Source: a bacterium
GTDB lineage: Bacteria; UBP14; UBA6098; B30-G16
DNA: 64,000 nucleotides
Direction of reading: 5' to 3'
NCBI GenBank assembly: GCA_030613005.1
Contig: JAUWMV010000008.1
Span: forward strand, 17,786-81,785
Below, piece after piece: positions 36,010 to 45,359 of this stretch (position 1 is its first letter; every line of letters begins with the position of its first letter). Both the position numbers and the translations under genes were made by a program. Under the pieces are notes generated by a model. It was not told the DNA's origin. It saw nothing but the letters and a program-made list of their open reading frames with translations, and did no database searches.

Positions 36010-37275
36010 CTATCCTTGTTCAAGTGAAAAATCCTTTTTTAAAGAATTATTTGAATTTGCATTGACGAAAATCTGCACTCCTTTAATAATTGAATCTGCA
36101 TACTTTTTAAATATTTCCAAATATTTTTTCTTTACGGGTGGTCCTGTTGGAAAGGCATACTTTTCTGGATTAACAAACTTTCCGTTTACTGTAACTCTGT
36201 AATCAAGATGCGGACCAGTGGAAAGCCCTGTAGAACCGACATATCCAATCACCTGTCCTCGTTTTACTTTCACACCTTTCCTGATACCTCGGGTAAACCG
36301 CGATAAATGTCCATACATAGTTTCAATATTTTCCTTACCGGGGTGTTTTATATGGATAAATTTACCGAACCCTCCTTTCCATCCGCAATATACAATAGTG
36401 CCAGAACCTGATGCGGATACAGGAGTACCAATAGGTGCAGCATAATCTATACCCTTATGTGGTCTGTATATCTTCAGTATCGGGTGAAAACGGCGATAAG
36501 AGAAATGAGAACTTATTCGACTGAAAACAAGAGGGCATTTTAAATGAGATTTTTTCATCGACTTTCCCTTAAGATTATAATATCCCTCGGTTCCATTAGG
36601 GTCAGAATAATATATAGCAGTATAAGTTTTCACTCTATCAACTAGTTTTTTAGTTTCCTTATCTCTTTCTTTGTAAGATTTACTATACTCTGCTAAGAGA
36701 ATTTTTCCAATTCCTACAATTTCATCCCTGAAAATAAGTTTCTCGTATACTATTTTAAATCGATCCCCATTGTGAGTCTCAGTGTTAAAATCGATATCAT
36801 AAGCAAGGACATCTGTGAAATCATAAATAGCTCTCATTTCAATGGATTTGCTAAACATAGACTCGGATAATGTATTCTCAACAACTCCCTGTGCAGAGAA
36901 AATAACTTTTCTCAGAGGTATTGTATCCTTAGCTACTTGAAATGTATCTCCTATTTTCTTTACAGTATATTTTTCCCATCGAGATCGAGTAACCTTAAAT
37001 TCTAGAAGATTCTCCAGGCTATCATATTCAATCGAGAAATGATCCCCAGGATAAATCTTTCCCATATCAAGAACCGATGAAATACGAGAGATTGCTTGAT
37101 TAACAGCCTTAAACGGAATGCCACGATCAATTAGAACCTGTGAAAGGGTTTGATTCGAATACACATCGCCTTGAGCAATGCATGTTATCCCCTCAATTGG
37201 TTCAACCAAGATAAGCAGCATGCTTAACACTGCAAACATTGGGATCGAAGAAATTTTATACTTATAAGGACCCAT
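36010..37275 (-). CDS. M23-family metallopeptidase (peptidoglycan hydrolase)
   Basis: A 421-residue exported endopeptidase. After a signal-like hydrophobic N-terminus comes an OapA/LysM-like region ('NQTLSQVLIDRGIPFKAVNQ', about 42-61). The peptidase domain is at about 255-385 with 'HPILKIYRPHKGIDYAAPIG', containing the H-x-x-x-D zinc-binding motif, and 'GPHLDYRVTVNG', which supplies the H-x-x-x(V) strand of LytM/M23 enzymes; 'MYGHLSRF' is also present. Family members cut Gly or DAP cross-links in peptidoglycan during growth or division. The ATG at 37275 has no strong Shine-Dalgarno. It precedes two giant surface proteins and may open the wall for them, though that is only inferred from position. 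Confidence 0.88.
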   Translation of the reverse strand: MGPYKYKISSIPMFAVLSMLLILVEPIEGITCIAQGDVYSNQTLSQVLIDRGIPFKAVNQAISRISSVLDMGKIYPGDHFSIEYDSLENLLEFKVTRSRWEKYTVKKIGDTFQVAKDTIPLRKVIFSAQGVVENTLSESMFSKSIEMRAIYDFTDVLAYDIDFNTETHNGDRFKIVYEKLIFRDEIVGIGKILLAEYSKSYKERDKETKKLVDRVKTYTAIYYSDPNGTEGYYNLKGKSMKKSHLKCPLVFSRISSHFSYRRFHPILKIYRPHKGIDYAAPIGTPVSASGSGTIVYCGWKGGFGKFIHIKHPGKENIETMYGHLSRFTRGIRKGVKVKRGQVIGYVGSTGLSTGPHLDYRVTVNGKFVNPEKYAFPTGPPVKKKYLEIFKKYADSIIKGVQIFVNANSNNSLKKDFSLEQG

Positions 37276-37311
37276 TTACATCATTTTTAAAAAAATGGAA
37301 TCAACATCCTA

Positions 37312-38739
37312 TTATTGTCTTATAATTTTATCTAAAGAAATTTCCTTTTCAAAAGCCTTAACAATAAAATAATAGACCTCGGTTTCTGAATCGCACCAGC
37401 TTTTCGACAGAATACCAGCTTGCAAACACACTCTATCTAATCGCATCGATGGTGACATATCAGAATCTTCCCACGGCATCGCAATACCATCTTTAGTTCC
37501 CTGTCGAATATAAATACCCAAATCAGGACCTGGTTTGTCAACTCCCTCGACTGTTTTAGCTAACCCAACAACCAATGTAGCATTCTCGAACGTTCTTCTT
37601 CTACTCGACGTGTGTTCAAGAGAATATTTCAAAGACCTACATAAGCTTTTTGCCGTTTCGGGGAATTGTCTTGTTGAGAAAAGATCCCCATTTCTCGCTA
37701 GAATTTTGTCATCGATTTTAATAGTGATAAATATTCCACAACGAAGATTGGTAATTCTTCGAGGAAGAACCGGGGGATTCTGACCAATTAGAATATTATA
37801 AATGTATTCCAATAATAAATCTTCATCTTTATCATTAATTGTTTCTAAAGCAAAAGTATTATGAGATTTATATGTTTTTCTTGCATCAATCCACCCTAGT
37901 GAAGCTATCCCACAAATCTCTGTGGTTGGAAATCCTGAATTTACATACCCCTTAATGACAATTCCTGTATCAGCACCAAGTGCTCTTACCAGTTTAATTG
38001 AAAATGCTGACCCCCAAGGGTTAGAAAGATTGTATTTCCCAGTTTCAAAATTTTCTAAAATGACTTTCTCCTTCATAGCTGTCATTAGTACCATTGTCGA
38101 CCTGAAAGTGCGAGTAACTTCCCTTGCATCTTCGCCTTTTGCCAGATTTGATACATTTACAATAAGCGGATCATATTCTGAAAATAAATGGGAACAACTG
38201 TTAGCAATTCCATCAAGAACGTTATCATCCTCCTTACCAACAAGGAAAACTATAAGAGGCGTCGATCTAAACGAGTATTGTGTAAAGGGTAATTGAAACC
38301 AAAAACTTTTTGGTGGACATTCGTCAACTAATTTTATTTTGGGTATTCTTTCACTAATCTTTTTCACGAGTATAGAGTCAATAATCTGAGTGCCTAAAGG
38401 AGTTTTGAAGTATTTGAAATTCATAACTGAAACTCCCTTTTGTCCCGGTGGAGCTTCCACAATAACAACAATCAACTTTTTCCTTTCCTGAGATGCCAAA
38501 TTATATGCTGCTCCAATAACAGTTCCGGAAAAAAGATAGCTCTCTTCAGGTACTAAAATTCCAATTATATTACCCCTAAGTGGTCGAGGTTTAACCATAT
38601 TAATATAATCTGCAATTTGATCCCAAAGGACAGTGGGATCAGAGGGGAAAAGACCATTTTCAGCACAATATTCTTCAACTAAGTTCTGGCTCAAAACTAC
38701 CCCCAAAAAAGCCAAAACTAACAATATATTTAATTTCAA
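37312..38739 (-). CDS. Exported MEMO-AMMECR1 fusion with degenerate motifs
   Basis: A 475-residue protein with a signal peptide (MKLNILLVLAFLGVVLS). Residues 55-285 follow the MEMO/AmmeMemoRadiSam-B pattern: 'GILVPEESYLFSG' where MEMO has 'VPHAGYxYSG', 'YFKTPLG', 'FWFQLPF', 'LIVFLVG', 'PLIVNVSNLAKGE' where MEMO has 'SSDLSHY', and 'GYVNSG'. Residues 330-465 follow AMMECR1: 'CGIFITIKIDDK', 'TAKSLCRSL', 'GIYIRQGTKDGIAMPWE' and 'SWCDSETEVYYF'. The His and Cys positions of the metal site are replaced, as is the AMMECR1 'LRGCIG' motif, so it is probably not an ordinary catalytic version. It starts with TTG at 38739 after GGAGG. MEMO-AMMECR1-radical SAM sets are normally cytoplasmic; no radical SAM gene is adjacent. 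Confidence 0.7.
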   Translation of the reverse strand: MKLNILLVLAFLGVVLSQNLVEEYCAENGLFPSDPTVLWDQIADYINMVKPRPLRGNIIGILVPEESYLFSGTVIGAAYNLASQERKKLIVVIVEAPPGQKGVSVMNFKYFKTPLGTQIIDSILVKKISERIPKIKLVDECPPKSFWFQLPFTQYSFRSTPLIVFLVGKEDDNVLDGIANSCSHLFSEYDPLIVNVSNLAKGEDAREVTRTFRSTMVLMTAMKEKVILENFETGKYNLSNPWGSAFSIKLVRALGADTGIVIKGYVNSGFPTTEICGIASLGWIDARKTYKSHNTFALETINDKDEDLLLEYIYNILIGQNPPVLPRRITNLRCGIFITIKIDDKILARNGDLFSTRQFPETAKSLCRSLKYSLEHTSSRRRTFENATLVVGLAKTVEGVDKPGPDLGIYIRQGTKDGIAMPWEDSDMSPSMRLDRVCLQAGILSKSWCDSETEVYYFIVKAFEKEISLDKIIRQ

Positions 38740-38744
38740 TTTAG

Positions 38745-38788
38745 ATGACCTCCGCCTTCATCGATATGCTAGCATTTATTAGGTCATC
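38745..38788 (-). promoter_or_regulatory. Inverted repeat over the ribosome site of the MEMO-AMMECR1 gene
   Basis: On the minus strand, GATGACCT (38781-38788) can pair with AGGTCATC (38745-38752), closing a loop that holds the palindrome ATGCTAGCAT. The second arm includes the AGGT of the gene's GGAGGT ribosome site, so folding would hide part of it. Confidence 0.35.
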
Positions 38789-38978
38789 CTCCTTTCCAAC
38801 CGGAATAATTATCTACTTTTACCTAATAAAAGCTTAACGCAAAAAGAGTCAAGAAAAAAAGTGTGGTGTATTTTTTATTGTCAAAGTACTAGAAATCCGC
38901 AATTCCCGTTAACAAAGATAACCTAATAATCAGTTACTATTCACTCCTTATTATAAATTATAAGTTATAAATCTCCAT

Positions 38979-41771
38979 TTAATGCTGAAATTCTCTTCTA
39001 ATCCTTTCTAATTCTTCAAGGCTTTCAACATGCACTTTTCGAGCTTTGCTGCCTTCAAAAGGACCCACAACATTCATCATTTCGAGCTGGTCAATTATCG
39101 ATGCAGCTCTTGTGTATCCTACTCTTAATTTTCTCTGTAAATGTGATGCTGATCCTTTCTGCGAAATAACGATAACTTTTGCTGCTTCCCAGAAAAGTTC
39201 GTCAAGTTCTCTAATAGCTTGCCTTTTTGCAAGCTCTTCTTTAAAACTAACCTGTGCAACCTGAGGATTTGTAAACTTACAAAGATACTCGACAATTTTT
39301 TTCGATTCACTGGTAGAAACGTAAGAACCATGAATTCTCTGGGATTCAGCTTTACCAGTAGACAGGAATAACATATCCCCATGTCCCAGAAGTCGTTCAG
39401 CTCCCTGTATATCAAGAATTGTTCTTGAATCTACTCTACTTCGCACCTTGAATGCAATTCTTGAAGGGAAATTAGCCTTTATAAGTCCTGTAACAACATC
39501 TACTGAGGGTCGTTGAGTAGCAATAATAATATGAATACCAACAGCTCTAGCCATTTGTGCTAAACGAGCAATAGGTTCCTCGATTTCTGACGATACAGTC
39601 ATCATCAAATCAGCCAGTTCATCAATAATGACAACAATAAATGGGATTTTACAACCCATATACGGTTTATCTTTTAGCAGCAAATAATATTCGCTAAGGC
39701 TTCGTACATGAAGTTCCGCAAGAATTTTATATCTAGTTTCCATCTCTTCAACAACCCATTTCAAAGCCGCAGCAGCCTCCTTATTATCAACTACAACCGG
39801 AGCTAATAAATATGGTATTCCATTGTATATTGAAAGTTCAAGGCGTTTAGGGTCTATGAGCAATAGCCTTAATTCAGAAGGATTACGTTTATACAATAGA
39901 CTTGTAATAATTGTATTAATACAAACAGATTTTCCGGAACCTGTGGCACCTGCAATTAATAAATGAGGCATTTCTGTTAGGTCTTCGACACATGTATTTC
40001 CTGCAACATCTTTGCCTAAAACAATCGGCAAAGATGCTTTCGAATTGACGTATTTCGCAGATTCTAAAACACTTCTAATATACACTATTTCCGGTTGTTG
40101 ATTAGGTATTTCAATTCCTACTGTTCCTTTCCCTGGTAATGGTCCAACAATTCTCACATCCTTTGTTTTAAGCGAAAGTTTCAAATCATCCGCAAGAGCT
40201 AATACTTTCGATACTCGGGTTCCCGACTCAGGTTCAAATTCGAAACAAGTAATAACAGGACCAGGTTTTACAGTTATTATTTTACCGAAAATTTTATAAG
40301 TTCCAAGGGCATCCCCAAGTTTTTTGCCCATTGTATTCAATTCTATCTCGGTCATATGAGTTTTGGGATATTCCTGAACTCTGAGAATTGAAAGAGGTGG
40401 TAAAGAAAAAAAACTTTCCTGAAGCTTAATTTTTGTTCCCTCGATTGGTTCTGGAACTTTTATAGTCCTTGCTATTCTAATATTATTATCTAAATCCTTA
40501 CTTTCAGCTATAGCTCCATCTCCTATTGTTTTATTCAATTCATTATCATGACTCACAACTGGGGCTTTTCCAACGTCTGGTTCTGCTTCTTTGCTTGTTG
40601 AACTTATTTCAGATTGTCTGGTAAAATCAGATGTCTTTGTTTGTTTTCCCTCTATATCCGATTTAGGGTGTTCAGGTGGAGTATAGTTATCTTCATGCCT
40701 TTGGGATGAAAACTTTGGCTTCACAGGGATATTCACATGAATCACCTTCGAGGTATATTCGTCTGATTTGCTTGGTTCTTTAGGTAGAGGAACATCTATA
40801 AATCCTTCTTGATCGTGGGATTTTTCCTTTTTACCGGTTTTTCCACGACCTAATACATCGAGAAGACCGGGAACATGGATGTCATATTCATCTAATATTT
40901 CAATTCTTCGTTTGTCAGACTTACCAGAAGAGGTAATCTTTTCATCGGAAGCTATTTCATAATCTATGTAAGCTTCCGATTTTGCCTTTGATCTCGATTG
41001 TTCTAATTCAGACATGAAAACAATATCAGGCACACCGGGGGATCTACGGTCAATATCCACACTTTCAAGTTCTTCGGACTTCTTTCCTACAAGGAAAACC
41101 TCATCTGAAAAATAATCCGGCACATTCTCAATAATTCGAGTCCTTCTATAAATTCTATCCTGTCGTTCTGTATAATCATCAATTTCATCTTGCCTTTCCT
41201 GATATAATTTACTCAACTTCAGCTTACTTACTAATAATTTACTAAGCAATCGACTTGTATGCTCGCTAATATATTGTGCAGGAATCCTCAAGCCCAATCC
41301 TGTAGCTAAAAGAACCCAAAGAGTAAAAATAATAAGAGTAACGAGCATTGCTCCAAAGGAACCAAATACTGCAAAAATATTATTCAATCCTACACCGAAA
41401 GCTCCAATTATTTCCCGAATTTTAAACGAAAAGAATCCTGAGATTAAGATATTAAATGCAAAAACCCACCCGAAAAAATAACCAGTCATTTTAATCAACT
41501 TATCAAAACGCCATGATAAAACTCTTCCAAGCCCCCAAATAATAATAAGTATAACAAAAGCAAAACCTATGTATCCAAAATTATTGATAATTACCATTGA
41601 ACTCCAAGCGCCTAAAGGTCCAAGTAAATTCCCCATCTTTCTCTGAGGTGATATGGGGCTTTCACCCGGATAGAAATCCATGGAATTATATGATAGCAGC
41701 AAGATAAGTAATAATGCTGCTAATGATAGTAGAATTAACCCAGATATGATTCTAACAATTTTAAAGCTCAT
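38979..41771 (-). CDS. ftsK: DNA translocase FtsK/SpoIIIE
   Basis: A 930-residue protein. Four N-terminal transmembrane segments (about 1-170) anchor it to the division septum. A charged, Ser/Pro/Lys-rich linker runs to about 455, then the motor domain holds Walker A 'IAGATGSGKSVCINTII', Walker B 'FIVVIIDELADLMM' and 'ARAVGIHIIIATQRPSVDVV'. The C-terminal gamma winged helix ('FWEAAKVIVISQKGSASHLQ', 'VGYTRAASIIDQLE') reads directional KOPS sequences. FtsK pumps chromosome ends across the closing septum and activates XerCD. Length and order match the family. It stands alone; the tRNA-Lys and lspA behind it are divergent. Confidence 0.96.
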   Translation of the reverse strand: MSFKIVRIISGLILLSLAALLLILLLSYNSMDFYPGESPISPQRKMGNLLGPLGAWSSMVIINNFGYIGFAFVILIIIWGLGRVLSWRFDKLIKMTGYFFGWVFAFNILISGFFSFKIREIIGAFGVGLNNIFAVFGSFGAMLVTLIIFTLWVLLATGLGLRIPAQYISEHTSRLLSKLLVSKLKLSKLYQERQDEIDDYTERQDRIYRRTRIIENVPDYFSDEVFLVGKKSEELESVDIDRRSPGVPDIVFMSELEQSRSKAKSEAYIDYEIASDEKITSSGKSDKRRIEILDEYDIHVPGLLDVLGRGKTGKKEKSHDQEGFIDVPLPKEPSKSDEYTSKVIHVNIPVKPKFSSQRHEDNYTPPEHPKSDIEGKQTKTSDFTRQSEISSTSKEAEPDVGKAPVVSHDNELNKTIGDGAIAESKDLDNNIRIARTIKVPEPIEGTKIKLQESFFSLPPLSILRVQEYPKTHMTEIELNTMGKKLGDALGTYKIFGKIITVKPGPVITCFEFEPESGTRVSKVLALADDLKLSLKTKDVRIVGPLPGKGTVGIEIPNQQPEIVYIRSVLESAKYVNSKASLPIVLGKDVAGNTCVEDLTEMPHLLIAGATGSGKSVCINTIITSLLYKRNPSELRLLLIDPKRLELSIYNGIPYLLAPVVVDNKEAAAALKWVVEEMETRYKILAELHVRSLSEYYLLLKDKPYMGCKIPFIVVIIDELADLMMTVSSEIEEPIARLAQMARAVGIHIIIATQRPSVDVVTGLIKANFPSRIAFKVRSRVDSRTILDIQGAERLLGHGDMLFLSTGKAESQRIHGSYVSTSESKKIVEYLCKFTNPQVAQVSFKEELAKRQAIRELDELFWEAAKVIVISQKGSASHLQRKLRVGYTRAASIIDQLEMMNVVGPFEGSKARKVHVESLEELERIRREFQH

Positions 41772-41820
41772 TACTCTAAAGAATATATTTGTTAATAACG
41801 TTTCAAGAGATATTTTACTC

Positions 41821-41849
41821 TTGACAACAATATTGGCAATAAATATTTT
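41821..41849 (+). promoter_or_regulatory. Promoter of tRNA-Lys
   Basis: A perfect TTGACA at 41821-41826, a 17-bp spacer and TATTTT at 41844-41849, giving a predicted start near 41856, six bases before the tRNA. Confidence 0.65.
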
Positions 41850-41861
41850 TGTGGTTTATTT

Positions 41862-41934
41862 GGGGGTGTAGCTCAGGTGGCAGAGCAACGGCCTTTTAAG
41901 CCGTGGGCCGATGGTTCGATTCCATCCACCCTCA
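41862..41934 (+). tRNA. tRNA-Lys (anticodon UUU)
   Basis: A cloverleaf on the plus strand: acceptor GGGGGTG/CACCCTC (one G-U pair), D-arm GCTC/GAGC, anticodon stem ACGGC/GCCGT with loop CTTTTAA (anticodon TTT), T-arm GATGG-TTCGATT-CCATC, discriminator A. CCA is not encoded. It lies directly upstream of lspA. Confidence 0.95.
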
Positions 41935-41994
41935 AATTTTCATTGGTAAATTTTATTTTCTCCACTATTATCTCAAACTTTATAAAAACACAAC

Positions 41995-42537
41995 TTGATT
42001 ACATTGAAAAAAATATTCAAAAATAGAATAATTAAGGCTCTAATTATCATAGTAGAGGTGGTTTTTCTAGACAGAATAACAAAATCTATTGTTTCGCAAG
42101 GATTGATACCTAACAAATCACTTTCTGTAATTGGCAACTTTTTTAAAGTAACCTTGGTTTTTAATCCTGGCGGTGTGTTTGGAACGAGAATAGGTGGCAA
42201 TATATTTTACATATTAGCCGCAATTCTTGCAGCATTAATCTTAGTTGTTTGGTTTTTAAAGAAAAAAACATCTGTAGCTCATATTACAGCAATTTCACTT
42301 ATGCTTGGCGGAGCTATAGGTAATCTTATCGATAGAATTAGAATCGGCAAAGTGATAGATTTCCTTGACTTTGGAATTGGAAACTATAGATGGTATACAT
42401 TTAATATTGCAGATTCTGCAATAACTGTTGGAATAGCAATTATAATTTTCGCTGAGCTTTTTTTAAGTGATCATGATAATAAAAAGGATCAACAAGAGAT
42501 TTTCAACGAAACAAAATACCTTGAGAAAATAGAATAG
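41995..42537 (+). CDS. lspA: Lipoprotein signal peptidase (signal peptidase II)
   Basis: A 180-residue, four-helix membrane aspartyl protease that cleaves prolipoproteins before the lipidated Cys. Family motifs are present: 'LDRITKSIV', 'NPGGVFG' (N-x-G-x-x-F/FG), 'GGAIGNLIDR', 'GKVIDFLDF' and 'FNIADSAI'; the last two hold the catalytic Asp pair. The only plausible starts are TTG codons at 41995 or 42004, with no visible ribosome site. It lies 60 bp behind tRNA-Lys on the same strand, so it may be read from the tRNA promoter. Its presence fits the several predicted lipoproteins in this window. Confidence 0.9.
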   Translation: MITLKKIFKNRIIKALIIIVEVVFLDRITKSIVSQGLIPNKSLSVIGNFFKVTLVFNPGGVFGTRIGGNIFYILAAILAALILVVWFLKKKTSVAHITAISLMLGGAIGNLIDRIRIGKVIDFLDFGIGNYRWYTFNIADSAITVGIAIIIFAELFLSDHDNKKDQQEIFNETKYLEKIE

Positions 42538-42674
42538 AATTCGAATAATATTGCTGATAATGAATATTGAATTCCATTATCTTATATACGAATCACAAGA
42601 AGATATTTTTTCAATTCAGGATTTTATTATGCGGTTTTTAAGAATTAATTCTCTTAGAATGATAAAATTAACAC

Positions 42675-42703
42675 TTGACAGACTATAGAAAAAATTTTAC
42701 AAT
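42675..42703 (+). promoter_or_regulatory. Strong sigma70-type promoter of rpsO
   Basis: A perfect TTGACA (42675-42680), exactly 17 bp, then TACAAT (42698-42703), giving a start near 42710, about 14 bp before the rpsO AAGGAGG. One of the best promoter matches in the window. Confidence 0.85.
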
Positions 42704-42734
42704 TTGCGCCTTAGGGAAAATTAAGGAGGAAAAT

Positions 42735-43001
42735 TTGCTGGATAAAGAAATTAAAAATGAAGTTATGAAAAAATATGAAAGACATCCAAAAGATGTAGGC
42801 TCATCTGAAGTACAAGTTGCCGTATTAACTGAACGGATAAAGGTTCTGTCCCAACATTTTTCCCTTCATCCGAAAGATACAAACTCAAAACGCGGTTTTA
42901 TGATCTTAGTCGGTCGCAGAAGAAGGTTACTTAATTACCTTCGTAGAAAAGATTATGAAGGATATTTAAAATTAATCAAAAGTCTCGGATTGCGTAAATA
43001 A
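42735..43001 (+). CDS. rpsO: 30S ribosomal protein S15
   Basis: An 88-residue protein, the normal S15 length, with the family signatures 'HPKDVGSSEVQVAVLTERI', 'LSQHFSLHPKDTNSKRGF' and 'GRRRRLLNYLRRKD'. It binds 16S rRNA helices 20-22 early in 30S assembly. The start is a TTG at 42735, placed by AGGAGG five bases upstream; an earlier in-frame start would fall in the promoter -35 box. pnp follows after 183 bp, the widespread rpsO-pnp order in which S15 and PNPase mRNA are both subject to feedback control in other bacteria. Confidence 0.96.
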   Translation: MLDKEIKNEVMKKYERHPKDVGSSEVQVAVLTERIKVLSQHFSLHPKDTNSKRGFMILVGRRRRLLNYLRRKDYEGYLKLIKSLGLRK

Positions 43002-43109
43002 TCAACCTTTCCTGAAATATTATTTCCGATTAATCCAATAATACATGGCAGTCATCAAAGATTAGCTTATCGAATTTATATTCATAGCATTCAAACAATA
43101 AAAACAAAA

Positions 43110-43137
43110 TTGTATTTTTTAACATATCTCGTATATT
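43110..43137 (+). promoter_or_regulatory. Possible promoter of pnp
   Basis: A weak -35 TTGTAT (43110-43115), 16 bp, and a good -10 TATATT (43132-43137), about 45 bp upstream of the pnp ATG. It may supplement read-through from rpsO. Confidence 0.35.
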
Positions 43138-43184
43138 AGAGAAAATTATAAATTAAATTTTTTAACTAAGGAAAATACAAAAAT

Positions 43185-45320
43185 ATGGAATATACAGAAC
43201 TAAAAGAAAAAATTGGTAATTGTGAAATAACTTTGCAAACTGGAAAAGTAGCTCGTCAAGCAGATGGAGCTATTTGGGTGCAGACAGGTGGTACAATAGT
43301 ATTGGTTACTGCTGTTTCATCGAAGAATCCTAGTTCCTACAAAGGTTTTATGCCGTTAACAGTGGACTATCGAGAAAAATTTTACGCTGCCGGCAAAATC
43401 CCCGGGGGCTTTTTTAAACGTGAGGGAAGACCATATGAACATGAAGTACTTATATCTCGACTTATAGACAGACCAGTTAGACCACTTTTTCCAAAAGATT
43501 ATACTTATGAAACGCAAGTATTAGCGTCGGTTATTTCCTTTGATCAAGAAAATGAACCGGATATTCTGGGTATTATCGGTGCTTCTGCAGCACTCTCTAT
43601 TTCCGATATACCTTTTAATGGTCCTTTTGGTGCTGTGAGGATTGCTTTAATTGAAGGTGAATACATAGTAAATCCTACTGTTGCACAAAGAGAAAAAGCT
43701 ACTCTTGATTTAGTTGTCGCAGGAACTGATAAAGATATAATAATGGTCGAAGGAACTGCAATAGAAGTCAGCGAAGCTACATTACTGGAAGTTCTTAAGA
43801 CTGCTCAACCTGCATTATCGAAGATAGTTAGAATCCAGCAAGAGCTCATCGAAAAAATTGGAAAACCTAAAAGAGAATACGAACCAGATATAATAGACCC
43901 AAAACTCGATAAAGCTGTCAGAAAACTCGGAACGGAAAAAATTAGAGAATTAATTCAAATAGAATCTAAATCTAATCGACAAGATCTAAGTAATAAACTC
44001 AGCAATTCAGTTATCGAAAAACTTATTGAAGAATACCCCGAATCCGAAGGTAAAATTAACTTAATTATGGATAGTATCCGGGGTGAAATTATAAGGAAAA
44101 TGATTTTAAACGAAAAGCGACGATCCGATGGAAGAGATTCCGATGAAATACGTGAGATTTCAATCGAACTTGGCATTTTACCCAGAGCACATGGGTCTGC
44201 GCTTTTCACGAGAGGAGAAACTCAATCATTATCGGCTGTAACTTTGGGTACAAAACTTGACGAACAGAAGATTGAGGATCTCGAGGGAGAATCGTTTAAA
44301 AGCTTTATTTTGCATTATAATTTCCTACCGTTTTCTGTTGGAGATGTTCGACCTATGAGAGGTCCTGGAAGAAGAGAGATAGGACACGGTAACTTAGCAG
44401 AACGTTCTTTGCAAAATATTATACCCTCCGAAGAAACTTTTCCTTATACGATTCGCATTGTCTCAGAAATCTTAGAATCCAATGGCTCCTCTTCAATGGC
44501 TACTGTCTGTTCAGGAAGTTTATCGCTAATGGATGCAGGAATACCTATTAAAACCCACGTTGCTGGAATTGCTATGGGTCTTGTAATAGAAAATGGGAAA
44601 CATGCTATTTTAACTGATATTAAAGGTTCAGAAGACCATTATGGTGATATGGACTTCAAAGTTACCGGTACCGAAAAAGGAATTAATGCTTTTCAGATGG
44701 ATGTTAAAGTTCCGGGAATTTCATTTGATATTATAGAGAAAGCTCTATCTCAAGCAAAAGTTGGAAGGGAATTTATCCTCAGGAAAATGAATGAAGTAAT
44801 CGATAAACCAAGGTCAAACCTTGCACCTCATGCACCCAGAATCCAGATAATCCATATCAATCCCGAGAAAATCGGCGAAGTTATCGGAAGCGGTGGCAAG
44901 GTTATTAGAAGTATACAGGAGGAAACCTCAACCACAATTGCCATCGAACCAGACGGATCGGTCTTTATTTCCGCTTTAGATACTAATTCTATGAATTCTG
45001 CAATTAAAATTATTGAATCTATTGTTGAAGAACCAGTAGTTGGAGCTATTTATAATGGAACAGTTGTTCGTATTCAACCTTTTGGAGCGTTTGTAAAAAT
45101 TACTCATTCCTGCGAGGGCTTACTCCACATTTCTGAAATCGAGCATAGGAGAATTAATAAAGTTGAGGATGTTCTGAAAACTGGGGAAAAAGTTAAAGTA
45201 AAAGTTCTTGCTGTCGATCCAGAATCCGGAAAAATTCGGCTTTCCCGAAAAGCTTTGCTTAAAAAGGAAAGAACTTCCAATATAAAAAGAGACGATAAAG
45301 AGTATAGAGGAAATAACTAA
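43185..45320 (+). CDS. pnp: Polynucleotide phosphorylase (PNPase)
   Basis: A 711-residue 3'-5' exoribonuclease of the standard length and order: first RNase PH domain ('TVDYREKFYAAGKIPGGFFK'), helical linker (about 230-300), second RNase PH domain with 'RGETQSLSAVTLGT' and 'DIKGSEDHYGDMDFKVTGT', which holds the catalytic Asp cluster, then a KH domain ('IGEVIGSGGKVIRSIQEET') and an S1 domain ('GAFVKITHSCEGLLHISEI'). It degrades RNA with phosphate as part of RNA turnover and may bind RNase E. AAGGA lies upstream. rplU follows after 39 bp, so this may be an operon with translation and envelope genes. Confidence 0.97.
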   Translation: MEYTELKEKIGNCEITLQTGKVARQADGAIWVQTGGTIVLVTAVSSKNPSSYKGFMPLTVDYREKFYAAGKIPGGFFKREGRPYEHEVLISRLIDRPVRPLFPKDYTYETQVLASVISFDQENEPDILGIIGASAALSISDIPFNGPFGAVRIALIEGEYIVNPTVAQREKATLDLVVAGTDKDIIMVEGTAIEVSEATLLEVLKTAQPALSKIVRIQQELIEKIGKPKREYEPDIIDPKLDKAVRKLGTEKIRELIQIESKSNRQDLSNKLSNSVIEKLIEEYPESEGKINLIMDSIRGEIIRKMILNEKRRSDGRDSDEIREISIELGILPRAHGSALFTRGETQSLSAVTLGTKLDEQKIEDLEGESFKSFILHYNFLPFSVGDVRPMRGPGRREIGHGNLAERSLQNIIPSEETFPYTIRIVSEILESNGSSSMATVCSGSLSLMDAGIPIKTHVAGIAMGLVIENGKHAILTDIKGSEDHYGDMDFKVTGTEKGINAFQMDVKVPGISFDIIEKALSQAKVGREFILRKMNEVIDKPRSNLAPHAPRIQIIHINPEKIGEVIGSGGKVIRSIQEETSTTIAIEPDGSVFISALDTNSMNSAIKIIESIVEEPVVGAIYNGTVVRIQPFGAFVKITHSCEGLLHISEIEHRRINKVEDVLKTGEKVKVKVLAVDPESGKIRLSRKALLKKERTSNIKRDDKEYRGNN

Positions 45321-45359
45321 GATTAAATAAATTAACAATTAAATGAGAAAAGGATCGCT

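Noticed and set aside
42675..42734. A longer S15 starting at 42675
   Set aside because: The extra 20 codons fall on the promoter boxes, S15 would exceed its normal length, and AGGAGG marks the TTG at 42735.
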